Shown: positions 35,488 through 44,875 of the stretch, one piece after another | Layout: each line of letters starts with the position of its first letter | Position numbering within the stretch: the first letter of the stretch is position 1 | Origin: Gemmata massiliana | Lineage (GTDB): Bacteria; Planctomycetota; Planctomycetia; Gemmatales; Gemmataceae | Assembly: GCF_901538265.1 (NCBI RefSeq) | Contig: NZ_LR593886.1 | Location: 4,671,738-4,735,737, forward strand | Direction: 5' to 3' | Length of the DNA: 64,000 bases | Position numbers and translations under genes: made by a program | Notes under the pieces: model-generated | The model's input: the letters and a program-made list of their open reading frames with translations, nothing else | Database searches by the model: none | Told to the model about the DNA's origin: nothing

Positions 35488-37854
35488 GTGCAATCCCCAC
35501 TCGTTCCCGAACCGGACGCGACCGCGCCGATCGGGGCCAATTCCGGTTACGCATTCGGCCAACTTGCGAGCGCCCTTACGACGAGTCAATCCCACGCGAA
35601 CGCCGGGGTACGTGCCCGCGCCGTGCGCAAAGTGGCAGCGTGGACGCAGGTGTTTCAGGGGATGCTCTCGGGCGTACTTCGGATCGGCTCGCGCGCGCCG
35701 GTTCCGCGAACCCCGACGTGGGCGACGCTCGAAGTGGTGACCGGTGGGTTCGCGACGGGTACGCTTTTGGCTGGCGGCCCGCTCCAACCCCACGAGCACG
35801 CGCTGCTCGCCCGATTACCGAACGTGGAACCGGGCACCGAACGTGCTGCGCTCAACGCCTATTTCCTGAGTGAAGACGGGCTGGCCGAACTTCGGCGCAT
35901 GCTCGCGAGCGGGAACTACCGCGTCAACGTCCCGGAAGAGGGTGCGTTGCTCGCCGTCGCGTGGCTCGTTTCGCACGATCGCGTAGACGATGCTCGCAAA
36001 ATTCTCGACGAAATCGGGGCTCATTTCACACAACTTCGATTCTACCCCATTCCAGATACGCGCCCGCAAACTGTTGGCACCGTCGTTCACCTTCAGAACG
36101 TCGGCGCGACCGTTGCGCAATTGGAAGCAGTCGAGCCGAGTACGCGCACGGAACAGCAGAAAGAAGCCGTGTTCGTCTGGCAACCGCTCTATGATCGTGT
36201 CGTGGCGCTGTTCGCGGAAACGGTCGAGGGGCCGCTCCCGACGCTTCACCGCGAGTCGGGTGGTAAGTATCGCGTGGAGGGCGGTTGGCCCTGTCAGCAC
36301 TACCCGACCGGCTGGACCGAACGCGCCAAAGAGGTGCTGAACGACTACCGGACGTTGCGAGCCTCGCACCGCCTGTGCAAGTCGCCCGATTCGCCCAAGG
36401 ACGGGTTCGCCACGCTCCGTACCCATTTGGCGACGTGCGTTGCCGATCCGCGCCGATTAACCGGCCGCGATGTTGGTCGCGTGCGCACGATCCTGGCCGG
36501 GGTCGTTTCTCGACGCGGCGCGCCTGGGTCGGAACGGGAACGGGAGCTGCGCGCCTTTCACGCTCGACAAGTCGCGGCTCCGGGGCGGCACGAACTGGCC
36601 CGCGTTCTCGTGAAGCGCCTGGCTGAGTACCCCGCGTCCGAAGGTCTGCCCGCGCTCGACGCGGTGCTCGCTCCCTTCAGCGAGGGCGAATCTCAGCAAT
36701 TCGGCGTGCCCGCGGGAACGAACGTGTCGGAGGCGCTCGCGCGGAAGGTTCGTCGGGCGCTCGACGCGCCGCTGCCGGTCCTGATGGCAGAAGGCATTAT
36801 TCCATCGGCGGAGGCGCTCGCACGCGTCGTCCCGCAACTCACGTCGCAGATTCGGGCCGCGGGCATCTCCGACCCGGAACTGCGTCGGCTGTACGTGGAC
36901 ATTTACGCCGCGTTCCGGCGCCGGCGGTCACTGCTCCTTTTGAACCTTCAGAGCCAGGTGAAGCTGGAAGAGTTGCCGTGGGTGCGCGCGATCGATCGTT
37001 TGCGAACCAATACCGCCGATACTGCGCGCCAGGCGCGCTTAGCGCTGGAAGAATTAGTCACGGCGGCACTGACCGGGTTCCCGCAACAGATTCTGCCCAA
37101 CAAGCTGTTGCAGGAGGTCCGCGCGCTGGTGGAGAGTGCGGGCCTGAAGGTGCCGATCGTGGACGAGATCGCGGCCGACATCTTCATGGGCACGTTCTCC
37201 GAGAAGTTCCTGAAAGCCGCACAGATCGCGGCCGGGGTTCTCGAAGGGACGCTGTACGAGCGGTACTACGATGTGCCGTTTGTCCGCGTGCGCGCACTCG
37301 ATGACGTGAAACCGTCGCGTTGGGGTACGCCCACCTCGCCGGGGTTTGTGGCGCTGTGTACCGAACTGGCCGGGCCGAGTGGTTCGGGGAGCTTCGTTGT
37401 GCGGAATGGGACCATCATCGAGCAGGAACAAATCCTGACCACGCACAACCTCGCGCCACTGTTCCAGGAACTCGAACTGGCCGCTGCCCTGCGTCCGCGT
37501 TGCCTGGAGTTGGCGCTCCGGGTGTTCGACGGGATCTGCCGGTGTGCGCGGCAAACCACGGGTCCGTGGAAGTCGCGGCTCCGGGCGGTGAAGAACGCGG
37601 CGTATGCGTGGCGACAGATCGTGTTCTTCCTGACGATCGCCTCCGAAGGTGCTGTGGATTCCTTCTTAGCACAGGTCCGTTCGCGGCTGGAACGCGAGCC
37701 TGAAAACGTGCGGGCACGCCTGGAACCGGTGCTGACGGGACTTGCCCGAGCCGAACGCGGCGCATCGGTCGAGGCGCCCGCATCGCCAGAAGAACCACAC
37801 GGCGCCCGGCGATTGCTCGGCTGGACCACCGGCCCGCACTGGTTCCTCAAGTGA
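35488..37854 (+). CDS. 788-residue protein of unknown function
   Basis: Starts at a GTG (35488) with CGGAGG five bases upstream. No signal peptide or membrane helix. The sequence is mostly helical with many Arg/Leu heptad-like stretches (RILDEIGAHFTQLRF, AEALARVVPQLTSQIRAAG, RRRRSLLLLNLQSQVKLEEL). A GSGSFVVRNGTIIEQEQILTTHNLAPLF segment spans about residues 630-660, and the short C-terminal tail ends RRLLGWTTGPHWFLK. The HNLAP motif and the Cys-rich FDGICRCARQTTG are distinctive. I do not recognise a family. It is a single gene between a secreted hydrolase and a sigma factor and is closed by its own hairpin. Confidence 0.75.
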   Translation: MQSPLVPEPDATAPIGANSGYAFGQLASALTTSQSHANAGVRARAVRKVAAWTQVFQGMLSGVLRIGSRAPVPRTPTWATLEVVTGGFATGTLLAGGPLQPHEHALLARLPNVEPGTERAALNAYFLSEDGLAELRRMLASGNYRVNVPEEGALLAVAWLVSHDRVDDARKILDEIGAHFTQLRFYPIPDTRPQTVGTVVHLQNVGATVAQLEAVEPSTRTEQQKEAVFVWQPLYDRVVALFAETVEGPLPTLHRESGGKYRVEGGWPCQHYPTGWTERAKEVLNDYRTLRASHRLCKSPDSPKDGFATLRTHLATCVADPRRLTGRDVGRVRTILAGVVSRRGAPGSERERELRAFHARQVAAPGRHELARVLVKRLAEYPASEGLPALDAVLAPFSEGESQQFGVPAGTNVSEALARKVRRALDAPLPVLMAEGIIPSAEALARVVPQLTSQIRAAGISDPELRRLYVDIYAAFRRRRSLLLLNLQSQVKLEELPWVRAIDRLRTNTADTARQARLALEELVTAALTGFPQQILPNKLLQEVRALVESAGLKVPIVDEIAADIFMGTFSEKFLKAAQIAAGVLEGTLYERYYDVPFVRVRALDDVKPSRWGTPTSPGFVALCTELAGPSGSGSFVVRNGTIIEQEQILTTHNLAPLFQELELAAALRPRCLELALRVFDGICRCARQTTGPWKSRLRAVKNAAYAWRQIVFFLTIASEGAVDSFLAQVRSRLEREPENVRARLEPVLTGLARAERGASVEAPASPEEPHGARRLLGWTTGPHWFLK

Positions 37855-37868
37855 TCCCAGGTCTGTTT

Positions 37869-37915
37869 GATCGCATTTCGTGATTGATCTGTGAGATCGG
37901 TCACGGAATGCGATC
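37869..37915 (+). terminator. Hairpin after the 788-residue protein gene
   Basis: GATCGCATTTCGTGA (37869-37883) pairs with TCACGGAATGCGATC (37901-37915) with one G-U pair. The 17-base loop contains a further GATCT-GTG-AGATC stem. Starts 14 bases after the stop codon. Confidence 0.65.
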
Positions 37916-38073
37916 GCGCATTTCTCGCCCGCCATCGTCTCAAGTACCGATCCAACTGGAACCTGTGACTTGGACCGAAATCATTCGGACATTTTTTTCG
38001 ATTTCCGTTTCGGTTTTTGGGCCGGTCGTTGGCTACTAAGGAGAGTGAAGAGAACTACACATTCGGAGAGATC

Positions 38074-41000
38074 ATGGCCCGGGACGTTCCCCGCGGACTC
38101 GCTCACCACATCCGCGATCTGACCGGATTGTGGCGTGCCGATCCACGCACCGACGGCGAACTGCTTTCTGCGTTCGCGGACGGTGATGAAGGGGCGTTTG
38201 CCGCACTTGTTGTGCGACACGGTAAACCCGTATGGGCCACGTGTTTGCGCGTTCTCGGTAACGAGGCGGACGCGGAGGATGCGTTCCAGGCCACGTTCAT
38301 CGCTCTCGCTCGAAAGGCTACTCAGATCCGGGCCGAATCGGTTGCCGGTTGGCTTCAGAAGGTGTCGCGTGAGGTCGCTCTCAACGCGCGGAAAGCAGCT
38401 CAGCGGCGCGACGCGGCCCAATCCCGATTGCACGAGCGCGCCGTTCCGCAAACCGACGAGACTCCCGATGAAGAACTGCGGGCTGCTGTTGCGGACGAAA
38501 TGTCTCACTTGCCCGAGCGCCTCCGAGTACCTCTCACGCTCTATTACGTCGAAGGAAAAACACAGGCCGAAGTCGGGCGCATTCTCGGAGTCACCGATCG
38601 TGCTGCTGCGCATCGTCTAAAGCAGGGGGTGAAGCTCCTGCGCGATCGGCTCGCCCGACGCGGCGTAGCCGTCGCGGCCAGTGTGCTGGCGGCCGTTCTT
38701 GGTAATGTTCCGGTTGCGGTCGCGGTTCCGAAAGGTCTGGTCGCGCACACGACGGAAGTTGCACTGGCGATTGCTGCGGGCGCTCCGGCACAAACTGCCG
38801 CGGCTCAACTCGCGCTCAGCGTCACGCAGACGACCGTCTGGACGCGGTTGAAACTGTGCAGCTTATTGTTAATTCCGGCGCTGAGCACGATCGTCGGGGC
38901 TGTCTTCCTCTCCCAGCGCCCGAGTCAGGCGGCGCCCGAATCACCCGCGTCGCGTCCCGTTGATGCCACGACCGAAGGGGGGCGAACCGATCGCTTCGGC
39001 GATCCGCTCCCCGAGGGGGCACTCAGTCGACTCGGCACGCTCCGGTTCCGCACTGGTAACCCGGGTGGGATCTCGAACGTCGCGTTCGGTCCCGGGGGCA
39101 AGTCCCTGATCTCGGCTCACGGCGCCGACTCGGTTCACTTCTGGGAACCGGAGACCGGGCGCGAGGTGCGCAAGATCGATGCGCCCACGTCGTGTTGGAG
39201 CGTGAGTGCTTCGCGCGACGGGAAGCGGTTGGTCGGGGTCGGAATCAAAGAAGTATGGGCTTGGGACTTGTCCGGCGCGGAACCGAAAGTGCTTTGGAAA
39301 GTACCGTCGAAAAGCCCCGGTCCGAGCACGGTCGAGTTTTCCCCCGACGGCAAGTTGGTCGCGTGCGGCGGGGATTCGGGGCGCGAGATCCGTTTGCTCG
39401 ACGCCGCTACGGGTACGGCTGCCCAAACACTCATCGGGCGCGGGTGCCGGTTCGCGTTCACCGCGGACTCGAAGCGGCTCGCGTCGTGGACGTGGTCGCC
39501 GATGGCCGAGGTGAGCGTCTGGGATCTGGCCACCGGCGCCCGGCAGCACACGCTGACCGCTGGTGTGGACAAGGAGATCGTTAGTTCGGTCGCGTTCTCC
39601 GCGGACGGGAAAACGCTCGTGACCGCGGGGCAAGACAGGCGCTTGCGTGTGTGGGACGCAGAGAAGGGGACCGAGACACGCAAACTCGCGGAAGACGCCG
39701 CGCCGCACGCCTTCGTCAACTTCGCGGCGGATGGCCGGACACTGATCGAAGTCGGAAACGGGCAGATTCGCTTTTGGAACCCCGAAACTGGGCGTGCCGC
39801 CAAGCCCGCGATCAAGACTTCGGAAAGTGCATGGTCCACGGCGTACCGCTTGTCGCCGGACGGCGCGCGCGCCGCGACAGCCTGGCCCTTTGGGGTCGGG
39901 CTTTGGGACATCGCGACGGGCCGCGAACTGGGTGCGGTGGCCGGGATGCCGGACGGGTTCATGCACCCCGTTGTGTTTTCCCGCGACGGCTCGACTCTCG
40001 CGACTGCGGCGTACAGCGAGGCCGCGGGTTCCACGGTTCACGTCTGGGACGCGGCCGACGGGCGGCTCCGGCGCCAGTTCGCGCTGGCGCAGCGCCAGAT
40101 GGTGTGGGGGATCGATCTAAGTGGCGACGGAACGCTCTCCACTTCCGTTGGAGAACTTGTAGAGCTTCCGCCCAAGCCCCCCGAGAAAATCACCAGATGG
40201 GACGCGGCCACAGGAAAGGGGCACGCGGACCTGCGCCTGCCGGCCGAAACGCGCTCGGTGGCGTTCGCGCCGGAGGGGAAGTTCGTGGCTGTTGCCGGGC
40301 CGACCGGCGTCGCGTTGTTCGACCGCGGAACTGGCCGTGAGGTGAAGAAACTATCGGACCAGTGCAAGGCGGAGAGCATGGCGTTCTCGGCGGACGGGAA
40401 AACGCTGGCCGCGCTCGAACAGGGCGCGACCCGAGTCACCATTTGGTCGCTGCCGGAAGGCCGGGAGCAGCACTGGCCCCCGCCGCGGAACGCGAACCGG
40501 CAACAGTTCCGCGCACCGGTCGCGCTGTCCGCCGACGGGCGGATGCTCGCGGTGGGCGGGGCGGAGCCGCAATCCAACATTCGGGTGATCGATCTGGCCA
40601 CCGGAACGGACCTTTTGCCGCTCGACGGGCGCACGTTCGGGTGGGCGTTTCAGGAATTCGCCTTCGCCCCGGACGGCCGGACCCTGGCCTCGGCCGGTTC
40701 CGACGGCGTCGTGAGAGTTTGGGAAATTGTGAGCGCACGCGAGCGCTACAAGTTCACTGGGCACCGTGCTTCGATACTAGGGGTCGCGTTCAGTCCGGAC
40801 GGTCGGCGCCTGGCTTCGTCGAGCATGGACAGCACGGTGCTGGTCTGGGATTTGACCGCGCCACAACAGCCCGCATCGGCCGCACGCGCGACCGCGGATC
40901 AACTGTGGTCCGCACTTTCCGGGACCGATGCGGCCGCGGCGCACCGCGCGATTGCGACCCTGGCCGCGGCACCGGACACGAGCGTGCCGTTCTTGAAACA

Positions 41001-41388
41001 ACGTCTGGGGACGGCGCCGGCATCGGCCGAGCAGGTTCAACAGTGGATCGCCGACCTCGGGTCCGATCAGTTCGCGATGCGTGAAGCCGCGACTAAAGAA
41101 CTCGCTCAACACGCCTCGCAGTTAGAAGGCGAATTGCGAAGCGCCCTGGCCAGCACGACGTCTGCAGAAGCTCGCGCGCGGTTGAAGAACCTCGTTGCCG
41201 GTATCGGGCCGAGTTCGCCGGCTAACCGAGCGGCCGTGCGGGGCGTCGAAGCCCTGGAACAAATGAAAAACGATTCCGCAGCCAAGAAGTTGCTGCAGGA
41301 ACTCGCCAAACTGCCCGCCGACAGTGCCACCGGTCGCGAAGCCCGGTCCGCCTGCCGTCGACTCGCCGGCCCGCTGCCGGGCCGGTGA
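38074..41388 (+). CDS. ECF sigma factor fused to a membrane helix and WD40 propeller
   Basis: 1104 residues from the ATG at 38074 (GGAGAG upstream). Sigma region 2 spans about 35-110 (LVVRHGKPVWATCLRVLG, DAEDAFQATFIALARKA, WLQKVSREVALNA). Region 4 is at 145-195 (LPERLRVPLTLYYVEGKTQ, GRILGVTDRAAAHRLKQG). A single hydrophobic helix (LCSLLLIPALSTIVGAVFLS, about 260-280) follows. WD40 blades occupy about 325-930 (VAFSADGKTL..., repeated WD ends such as RVWDAEKG, VLVWDLTA), then a helical end domain with HEAT-like repeats. Such fusions are known in planctomycetes and are thought to sense signals across the membrane through the propeller. A pseudopilin and a lipoprotein gene follow. Confidence 0.9.
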   Translation: MARDVPRGLAHHIRDLTGLWRADPRTDGELLSAFADGDEGAFAALVVRHGKPVWATCLRVLGNEADAEDAFQATFIALARKATQIRAESVAGWLQKVSREVALNARKAAQRRDAAQSRLHERAVPQTDETPDEELRAAVADEMSHLPERLRVPLTLYYVEGKTQAEVGRILGVTDRAAAHRLKQGVKLLRDRLARRGVAVAASVLAAVLGNVPVAVAVPKGLVAHTTEVALAIAAGAPAQTAAAQLALSVTQTTVWTRLKLCSLLLIPALSTIVGAVFLSQRPSQAAPESPASRPVDATTEGGRTDRFGDPLPEGALSRLGTLRFRTGNPGGISNVAFGPGGKSLISAHGADSVHFWEPETGREVRKIDAPTSCWSVSASRDGKRLVGVGIKEVWAWDLSGAEPKVLWKVPSKSPGPSTVEFSPDGKLVACGGDSGREIRLLDAATGTAAQTLIGRGCRFAFTADSKRLASWTWSPMAEVSVWDLATGARQHTLTAGVDKEIVSSVAFSADGKTLVTAGQDRRLRVWDAEKGTETRKLAEDAAPHAFVNFAADGRTLIEVGNGQIRFWNPETGRAAKPAIKTSESAWSTAYRLSPDGARAATAWPFGVGLWDIATGRELGAVAGMPDGFMHPVVFSRDGSTLATAAYSEAAGSTVHVWDAADGRLRRQFALAQRQMVWGIDLSGDGTLSTSVGELVELPPKPPEKITRWDAATGKGHADLRLPAETRSVAFAPEGKFVAVAGPTGVALFDRGTGREVKKLSDQCKAESMAFSADGKTLAALEQGATRVTIWSLPEGREQHWPPPRNANRQQFRAPVALSADGRMLAVGGAEPQSNIRVIDLATGTDLLPLDGRTFGWAFQEFAFAPDGRTLASAGSDGVVRVWEIVSARERYKFTGHRASILGVAFSPDGRRLASSSMDSTVLVWDLTAPQQPASAARATADQLWSALSGTDAAAAHRAIATLAAAPDTSVPFLKQRLGTAPASAEQVQQWIADLGSDQFAMREAATKELAQHASQLEGELRSALASTTSAEARARLKNLVAGIGPSSPANRAAVRGVEALEQMKNDSAAKKLLQELAKLPADSATGREARSACRRLAGPLPGR

Positions 41389-41416
41389 TTTCCTGATGTG
41401 TTCGTGTATTCGTCTC

Positions 41417-41445
41417 GCGCCGGCCCTTCTCTCCTGGGCCGGTGC
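41417..41445 (+). terminator. Hairpin between the sigma-WD40 gene and a pseudopilin gene
   Basis: GCGCCGGCCC (41417-41426) pairs with GGGCCGGTGC (41436-41445) with one G-U. No T-tract, so readthrough into the pseudopilin gene is possible. Confidence 0.45.
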
Positions 41446-41504
41446 GCTCACCCGCGGCGCGCTCGTTGCCGTGGGCGCTTCATTCCACTCGGGAGGGTTA
41501 TTCG

Positions 41505-42455
41505 ATGCTCGCGCCCAAGCGCAAAGGGTTCACGCTGATCGAGTTGTTGGTGGTGATTGCGATCATCGCCGTGCTCATCGGCTTGCTCTTACCGGCCGTT
41601 CAGAAGGTGCGGGCCGCGGCCGCGCGCCTCAAGTGCTCCAACAACCTCAAGCAGCTCGGGCTGGCGGCTCATAACCTCCACGACGCGGAGCAGGCGTTCC
41701 CCCAAGTAACGAAGGTCGGGAACAGTAAGGGGTCGGGCTACCTGACCGCGTTCGTTGGCTTGCTCCCCTACATGGAACAACAAGCACTGCACCAGCAACT
41801 CTACGCCAAAGCGGTCGCGAAGGGATCGCCGATGCTGGGCGGGGTCGGGGACGGCGGGGCGAACTCGCTCGATGCGTCCGTGGTTGCTTCCTACGTTTGC
41901 CCTTCCGACGTCCTGCCTAATCCGGCCGTTGCACAGATCCCCGGCACTAACACGTACATCGGGCTAACGAGCTACCGCCTCGGGTACACGGGGTTAGACC
42001 CGAGCGACCCCGAATGGGGCATGGACGGCGTGATCTGTGACCGGGTGGTCCGAATCACCGACGTCACGGACGGCACGTCGAACACGATCATGTTCGGCGA
42101 GTTCTCCAACCGAGACACGAACTGGGACACGTGGTCGTCGGTCGGTGGGAGCGGCGGGATACCGTTCACGGTGATGACATCCGGGTGGTGCTACCCGTTC
42201 TTCAACCCGCTCGGGTCGGCTTTCAACCCGCTCAACGGGAGCCTACCGGCCACGATCCCGAGCGACCCGTTCCAGGCGCAGTACCAGTTCTCGGGTCGGC
42301 TCATGACTTACGGGAGTCAGCACACCAGTGGGGCGAACTTCGTTTTCGCCGACGGGTCCGTGCGCTTCATCTCGAACTCGGTGAACGGCACCCCGGCGCT
42401 GCTGTCTAAGCTCGGCACCCGGGCACGCGGGGAGGTCATCAATGGCGATTTCTAG
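41505..42455 (+). CDS. DUF1559 pseudopilin-like protein
   Basis: 316 residues from the ATG at 41505 with GGGAGG at 41491-41496. Prepilin signal: RKG followed by [19 protein letters not shown]. The family motif [14 protein letters not shown] is canonical. The C-terminal H-x9-DG is intact ([16 protein letters not shown]). Two Cys-containing loops ([28 protein letters not shown]) are standard for the family, unlike the Tyr-rich paralogues at 22-25 kb. It overlaps the next gene by 14 bases, so the two are translationally coupled. Confidence 0.92.
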   Translation: MLAPKRKGFTLIELLVVIAIIAVLIGLLLPAVQKVRAAAARLKCSNNLKQLGLAAHNLHDAEQAFPQVTKVGNSKGSGYLTAFVGLLPYMEQQALHQQLYAKAVAKGSPMLGGVGDGGANSLDASVVASYVCPSDVLPNPAVAQIPGTNTYIGLTSYRLGYTGLDPSDPEWGMDGVICDRVVRITDVTDGTSNTIMFGEFSNRDTNWDTWSSVGGSGGIPFTVMTSGWCYPFFNPLGSAFNPLNGSLPATIPSDPFQAQYQFSGRLMTYGSQHTSGANFVFADGSVRFISNSVNGTPALLSKLGTRARGEVINGDF

Positions 42456-42918
42456 CCCGCCTCCGCGGGGGACGGTGCTCGTTGCCGTGCTTTTTGTTGT
42501 TACCGCGGTCGGTGGGTGCTCTGGTACCGAAGCCCCGCTCGCGCCGGTCGAAGGGACGGTCACTCGGGGGGGCCGACCGGTGGCGCACGCACAGGTCATC
42601 TTCATGGCTGATGGTGACAGCAAGGGACCGCGTGCGATGGGAATCACGGACGAGTCCGGGCACTTCCGGCTCACGCTGGACGATGGCAAGGACGGGGCAC
42701 CGGTGGGGCACCACCGGGTCTGCGTGGTCGATACGACCGCCGCGGCCGAGCGGTTCGGGATGGCTGCAAAGCGCCTCGCGCCCGACAAGGCTTTACTCAC
42801 CAAACCCGTCGGGAAATCGACTCCGATCCCCGCGACTTACGGGCGCCCGGAGGAAACACCGCTCCGGGCCGACGTTCGGGCCGGAGGGTCTCAGACGATT
42901 GATTTCCAGATCCCGTGA
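42442..42918 (+). CDS. Small lipoprotein with carboxypeptidase-regulatory-like domain
   Basis: 158 residues. The start lies inside the end of the pseudopilin gene with GGAGG six bases before it. Lipobox VGGC gives Cys26. The mature domain has [33 protein letters not shown] and [11 protein letters not shown], a beta-sandwich pattern very common in planctomycete lipoproteins encoded after DUF1559 genes. Probably sits at the membrane next to the pseudopilin product; function unknown. Confidence 0.85.
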   Translation: MAISSPPPRGTVLVAVLFVVTAVGGCSGTEAPLAPVEGTVTRGGRPVAHAQVIFMADGDSKGPRAMGITDESGHFRLTLDDGKDGAPVGHHRVCVVDTTAAAERFGMAAKRLAPDKALLTKPVGKSTPIPATYGRPEETPLRADVRAGGSQTIDFQIP

Positions 42919-42939
42919 TTCGGAAGGGACTGGGCACCA

Positions 42940-44049
42940 TTACGGTGTGGTCGTGGTGTCCAGGAAGACGTCGAGTTGTTGCCCCACGAACAGTGGCGGG
43001 TTCGACACATCAAGGGCATAGATCACCTGAAGTACCCGCGTGTCGACCCGTTCGGTGTTGCCGCCCGTAAGCGACTTCTTGGGCACCACGAACGGCTCCA
43101 CCCGGACGAACGAGAGCGGGAAGCGAACCCCTGGTTCCCCGCGCGGCGACGCGGAGCCTTTTACGCCCGGTTTGAACCGGGCGATATCGTTCTCGTCCAC
43201 ATCGATGCGGACGTGTAGCCGCCCCACCGTACCCAGTACGATGATTGATTGCCCCGCTGCGGCGCTAACGTACTCGCCCGGTCGCACGCTCACTTGGAGC
43301 ACGCGGAACTGGACCAGATCGCTTTCCGGAATCGGGTTGCGAGTGCGGTCGGTCCCCGGTCGGCGCACGCGGGGTGCGGTCACGTGAAGGCGGTCGAGTT
43401 CTGTGCGCGTCTGGTCGCACTGTGCGCGAGCTTGGGTGAGAGCGGCACGAGTCACCGCGACATCGAACTTCCACGCACCGGCCCGTGTGAGGTCAAGCGC
43501 GGCTTCGGACTGGCGGAGTTGGGCGCGGGCCACTTCGACGGCCATTTGCCGCACCTCGAACGTCTCCGTCGCCCCGACCCCGCTGTCCGTCTCGCGTTTC
43601 GCGCGCTCGAACTGCTTGAGCTTGTCGGTCAAGTTGGCTCGCGCTTCGAGTACCTTCGCTTCCAGTGGCGGTAGTTCTTCGCGCCGGGGCATCGCTTCCA
43701 GTTTCGCGAGCTGAGCGGCGGCGTTGTCGCGTGCGGACTCGCGCACTGCGAGTTCGGCACTCATTTGACGGTCGTCCAGGTCGAATAACGGCTCACCGGC
43801 GCGAATCCGGTCGTCCACGCGCACGTGAACCGCTTTCACCACGCCGGGAACGTGCGTACCGACGACAATGTTTTCTGTCTCTGGTTCGACGATCCCGGCG
43901 CCGGCTACTTGCTTGCCAAACGGCGACGTACCCGGTTCCACTGGCGGGCTAACCGGCGCCGGCTTTTGCTGGGCCTTCGTCATTTGCAGGACCGCGAACG
44001 AGAACGCCACGATCGAGATCGCGGGCAATAAATATCGGATCACCACCAC
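42940..44049 (-). CDS. HlyD/DevB-type periplasmic adaptor of an ABC exporter
   Basis: 369 residues. Three in-frame GTG codons (44049, 44046, 44043) follow GGAGGTG, so the exact start is open. An N-terminal membrane anchor (YLLPAISIVAFSFAVLQM) is followed by the lipoyl-like halves GAGIVEPETENIVVGTHVPG and VRVDDRIRAGEPLFDLDDRQ, a long alpha-hairpin (about 90-215) and a beta-barrel (RVLQVSVRPGEYVSAAAGQS). This is the adaptor that links an inner-membrane ABC exporter to the outer membrane. Last gene of the TetR-permease-ATPase-adaptor unit, 14 bases after the ATPase. Confidence 0.88.
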   Translation of the reverse strand: MVVIRYLLPAISIVAFSFAVLQMTKAQQKPAPVSPPVEPGTSPFGKQVAGAGIVEPETENIVVGTHVPGVVKAVHVRVDDRIRAGEPLFDLDDRQMSAELAVRESARDNAAAQLAKLEAMPRREELPPLEAKVLEARANLTDKLKQFERAKRETDSGVGATETFEVRQMAVEVARAQLRQSEAALDLTRAGAWKFDVAVTRAALTQARAQCDQTRTELDRLHVTAPRVRRPGTDRTRNPIPESDLVQFRVLQVSVRPGEYVSAAAGQSIIVLGTVGRLHVRIDVDENDIARFKPGVKGSASPRGEPGVRFPLSFVRVEPFVVPKKSLTGGNTERVDTRVLQVIYALDVSNPPLFVGQQLDVFLDTTTTP

Positions 44050-44063
44050 ACACCTCCGTTCGG

Positions 44064-44777
44064 TTATGCGGACACCGCGTGTGATCGAGTTTCGACCTTT
44101 TCAACGCGCCCGTCGCCCATCGAAACAATGCGGTCGCCGAAGTCGTACACGCGGCTGTCGTGAGTCACGACCACCACCGCGCGGTCGGGCTGAACGGCCA
44201 CTTCCCGGATCAGCCCCATCACGGTGCGCCCGCTGGACGCATCGAGCGCCGCGGTGGGTTCGTCGCACACGAGGAGCCGCGGGTGGTGGACCAGCGCGCG
44301 AGCGATCGCGACCCGCTGCTGTTGCCCGCCGGAGAGCTGGTTTGGGTACGAGTTCAACCGCGCGCCCAGTCCGACCGCCGTGAGCAGTTCTGCGGCACGG
44401 GCGACTGCCTTTGTGCGGCTCCACCCCGAGATCAAGAGCGGAACGCACGCATTTTCTGCCGCGGTGAGTGCGGGGAGCAGGTTGTACTGCTGGAACACGA
44501 ACCCGATGTTGTCGCCGCGGAACCGCACCTTGCGGCCGTTCCCCATGCGGGTCAGGTTCTGGCCCAACACGTCCACTTCTCCCCGCGTCGCGTCGAGCAG
44601 CCCCGCGACGACCGAAATGAGTGTGGTCTTGCCGCACCCGGACGGTCCAACGAGGAGCACCAACTCGCCGTAGGGCAGGTCCAGGGTGATGTCGGCCAGC
44701 GCCACGGTCTTCGTGTCGCCGGTGCCGAACTCCTTGGTCACACCGCGGAGAGAAATCGCGGCTTCGGTCGCGGTCAT
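44064..44777 (-). CDS. ABC exporter ATP-binding protein (DevA/LolD/MacB type)
   Basis: 237 residues from the ATG at 44777, nine bases after GAGG; longer frames run through the inverted repeat and are rejected. Walker [10 protein letters not shown]-loop [10 protein letters not shown], signature [15 protein letters not shown], Walker [13 protein letters not shown] and the switch His in VVTHDSR are all intact. The family powers FtsX-like permeases that export lipids, peptides or glycolipids. Partner permease lies 98 bases upstream, adaptor 14 bases downstream. Confidence 0.93.
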   Translation of the reverse strand: MTATEAAISLRGVTKEFGTGDTKTVALADITLDLPYGELVLLVGPSGCGKTTLISVVAGLLDATRGEVDVLGQNLTRMGNGRKVRFRGDNIGFVFQQYNLLPALTAAENACVPLLISGWSRTKAVARAAELLTAVGLGARLNSYPNQLSGGQQQRVAIARALVHHPRLLVCDEPTAALDASSGRTVMGLIREVAVQPDRAVVVVTHDSRVYDFGDRIVSMGDGRVEKVETRSHAVSA

Positions 44778-44808
44778 GGGCGGCATCCTCGGACGGTGAT
44801 GGCTTGGG

Positions 44809-44870
44809 CGAACGGCCGGTGTGAGCCGGCCGGTTGTGGACTTTACCGGCCGGCTCACACCGGCCGTTCG
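44809..44870. repeat. Perfect 25-bp inverted repeat between permease and ATPase genes
   Basis: 44809-44833 and 44846-44870 are exact reverse complements with a 12-base loop (TTGTGGACTTTA). Each arm holds a smaller GGCCGG-TGTGAG-CCGGCC palindrome. It lies inside the operon and ends 6 bases from the permease stop. It could be an mRNA-stabilising hairpin, an attenuator or a REP-like element. Confidence 0.9.
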
Positions 44871-44875
44871 CCGCG

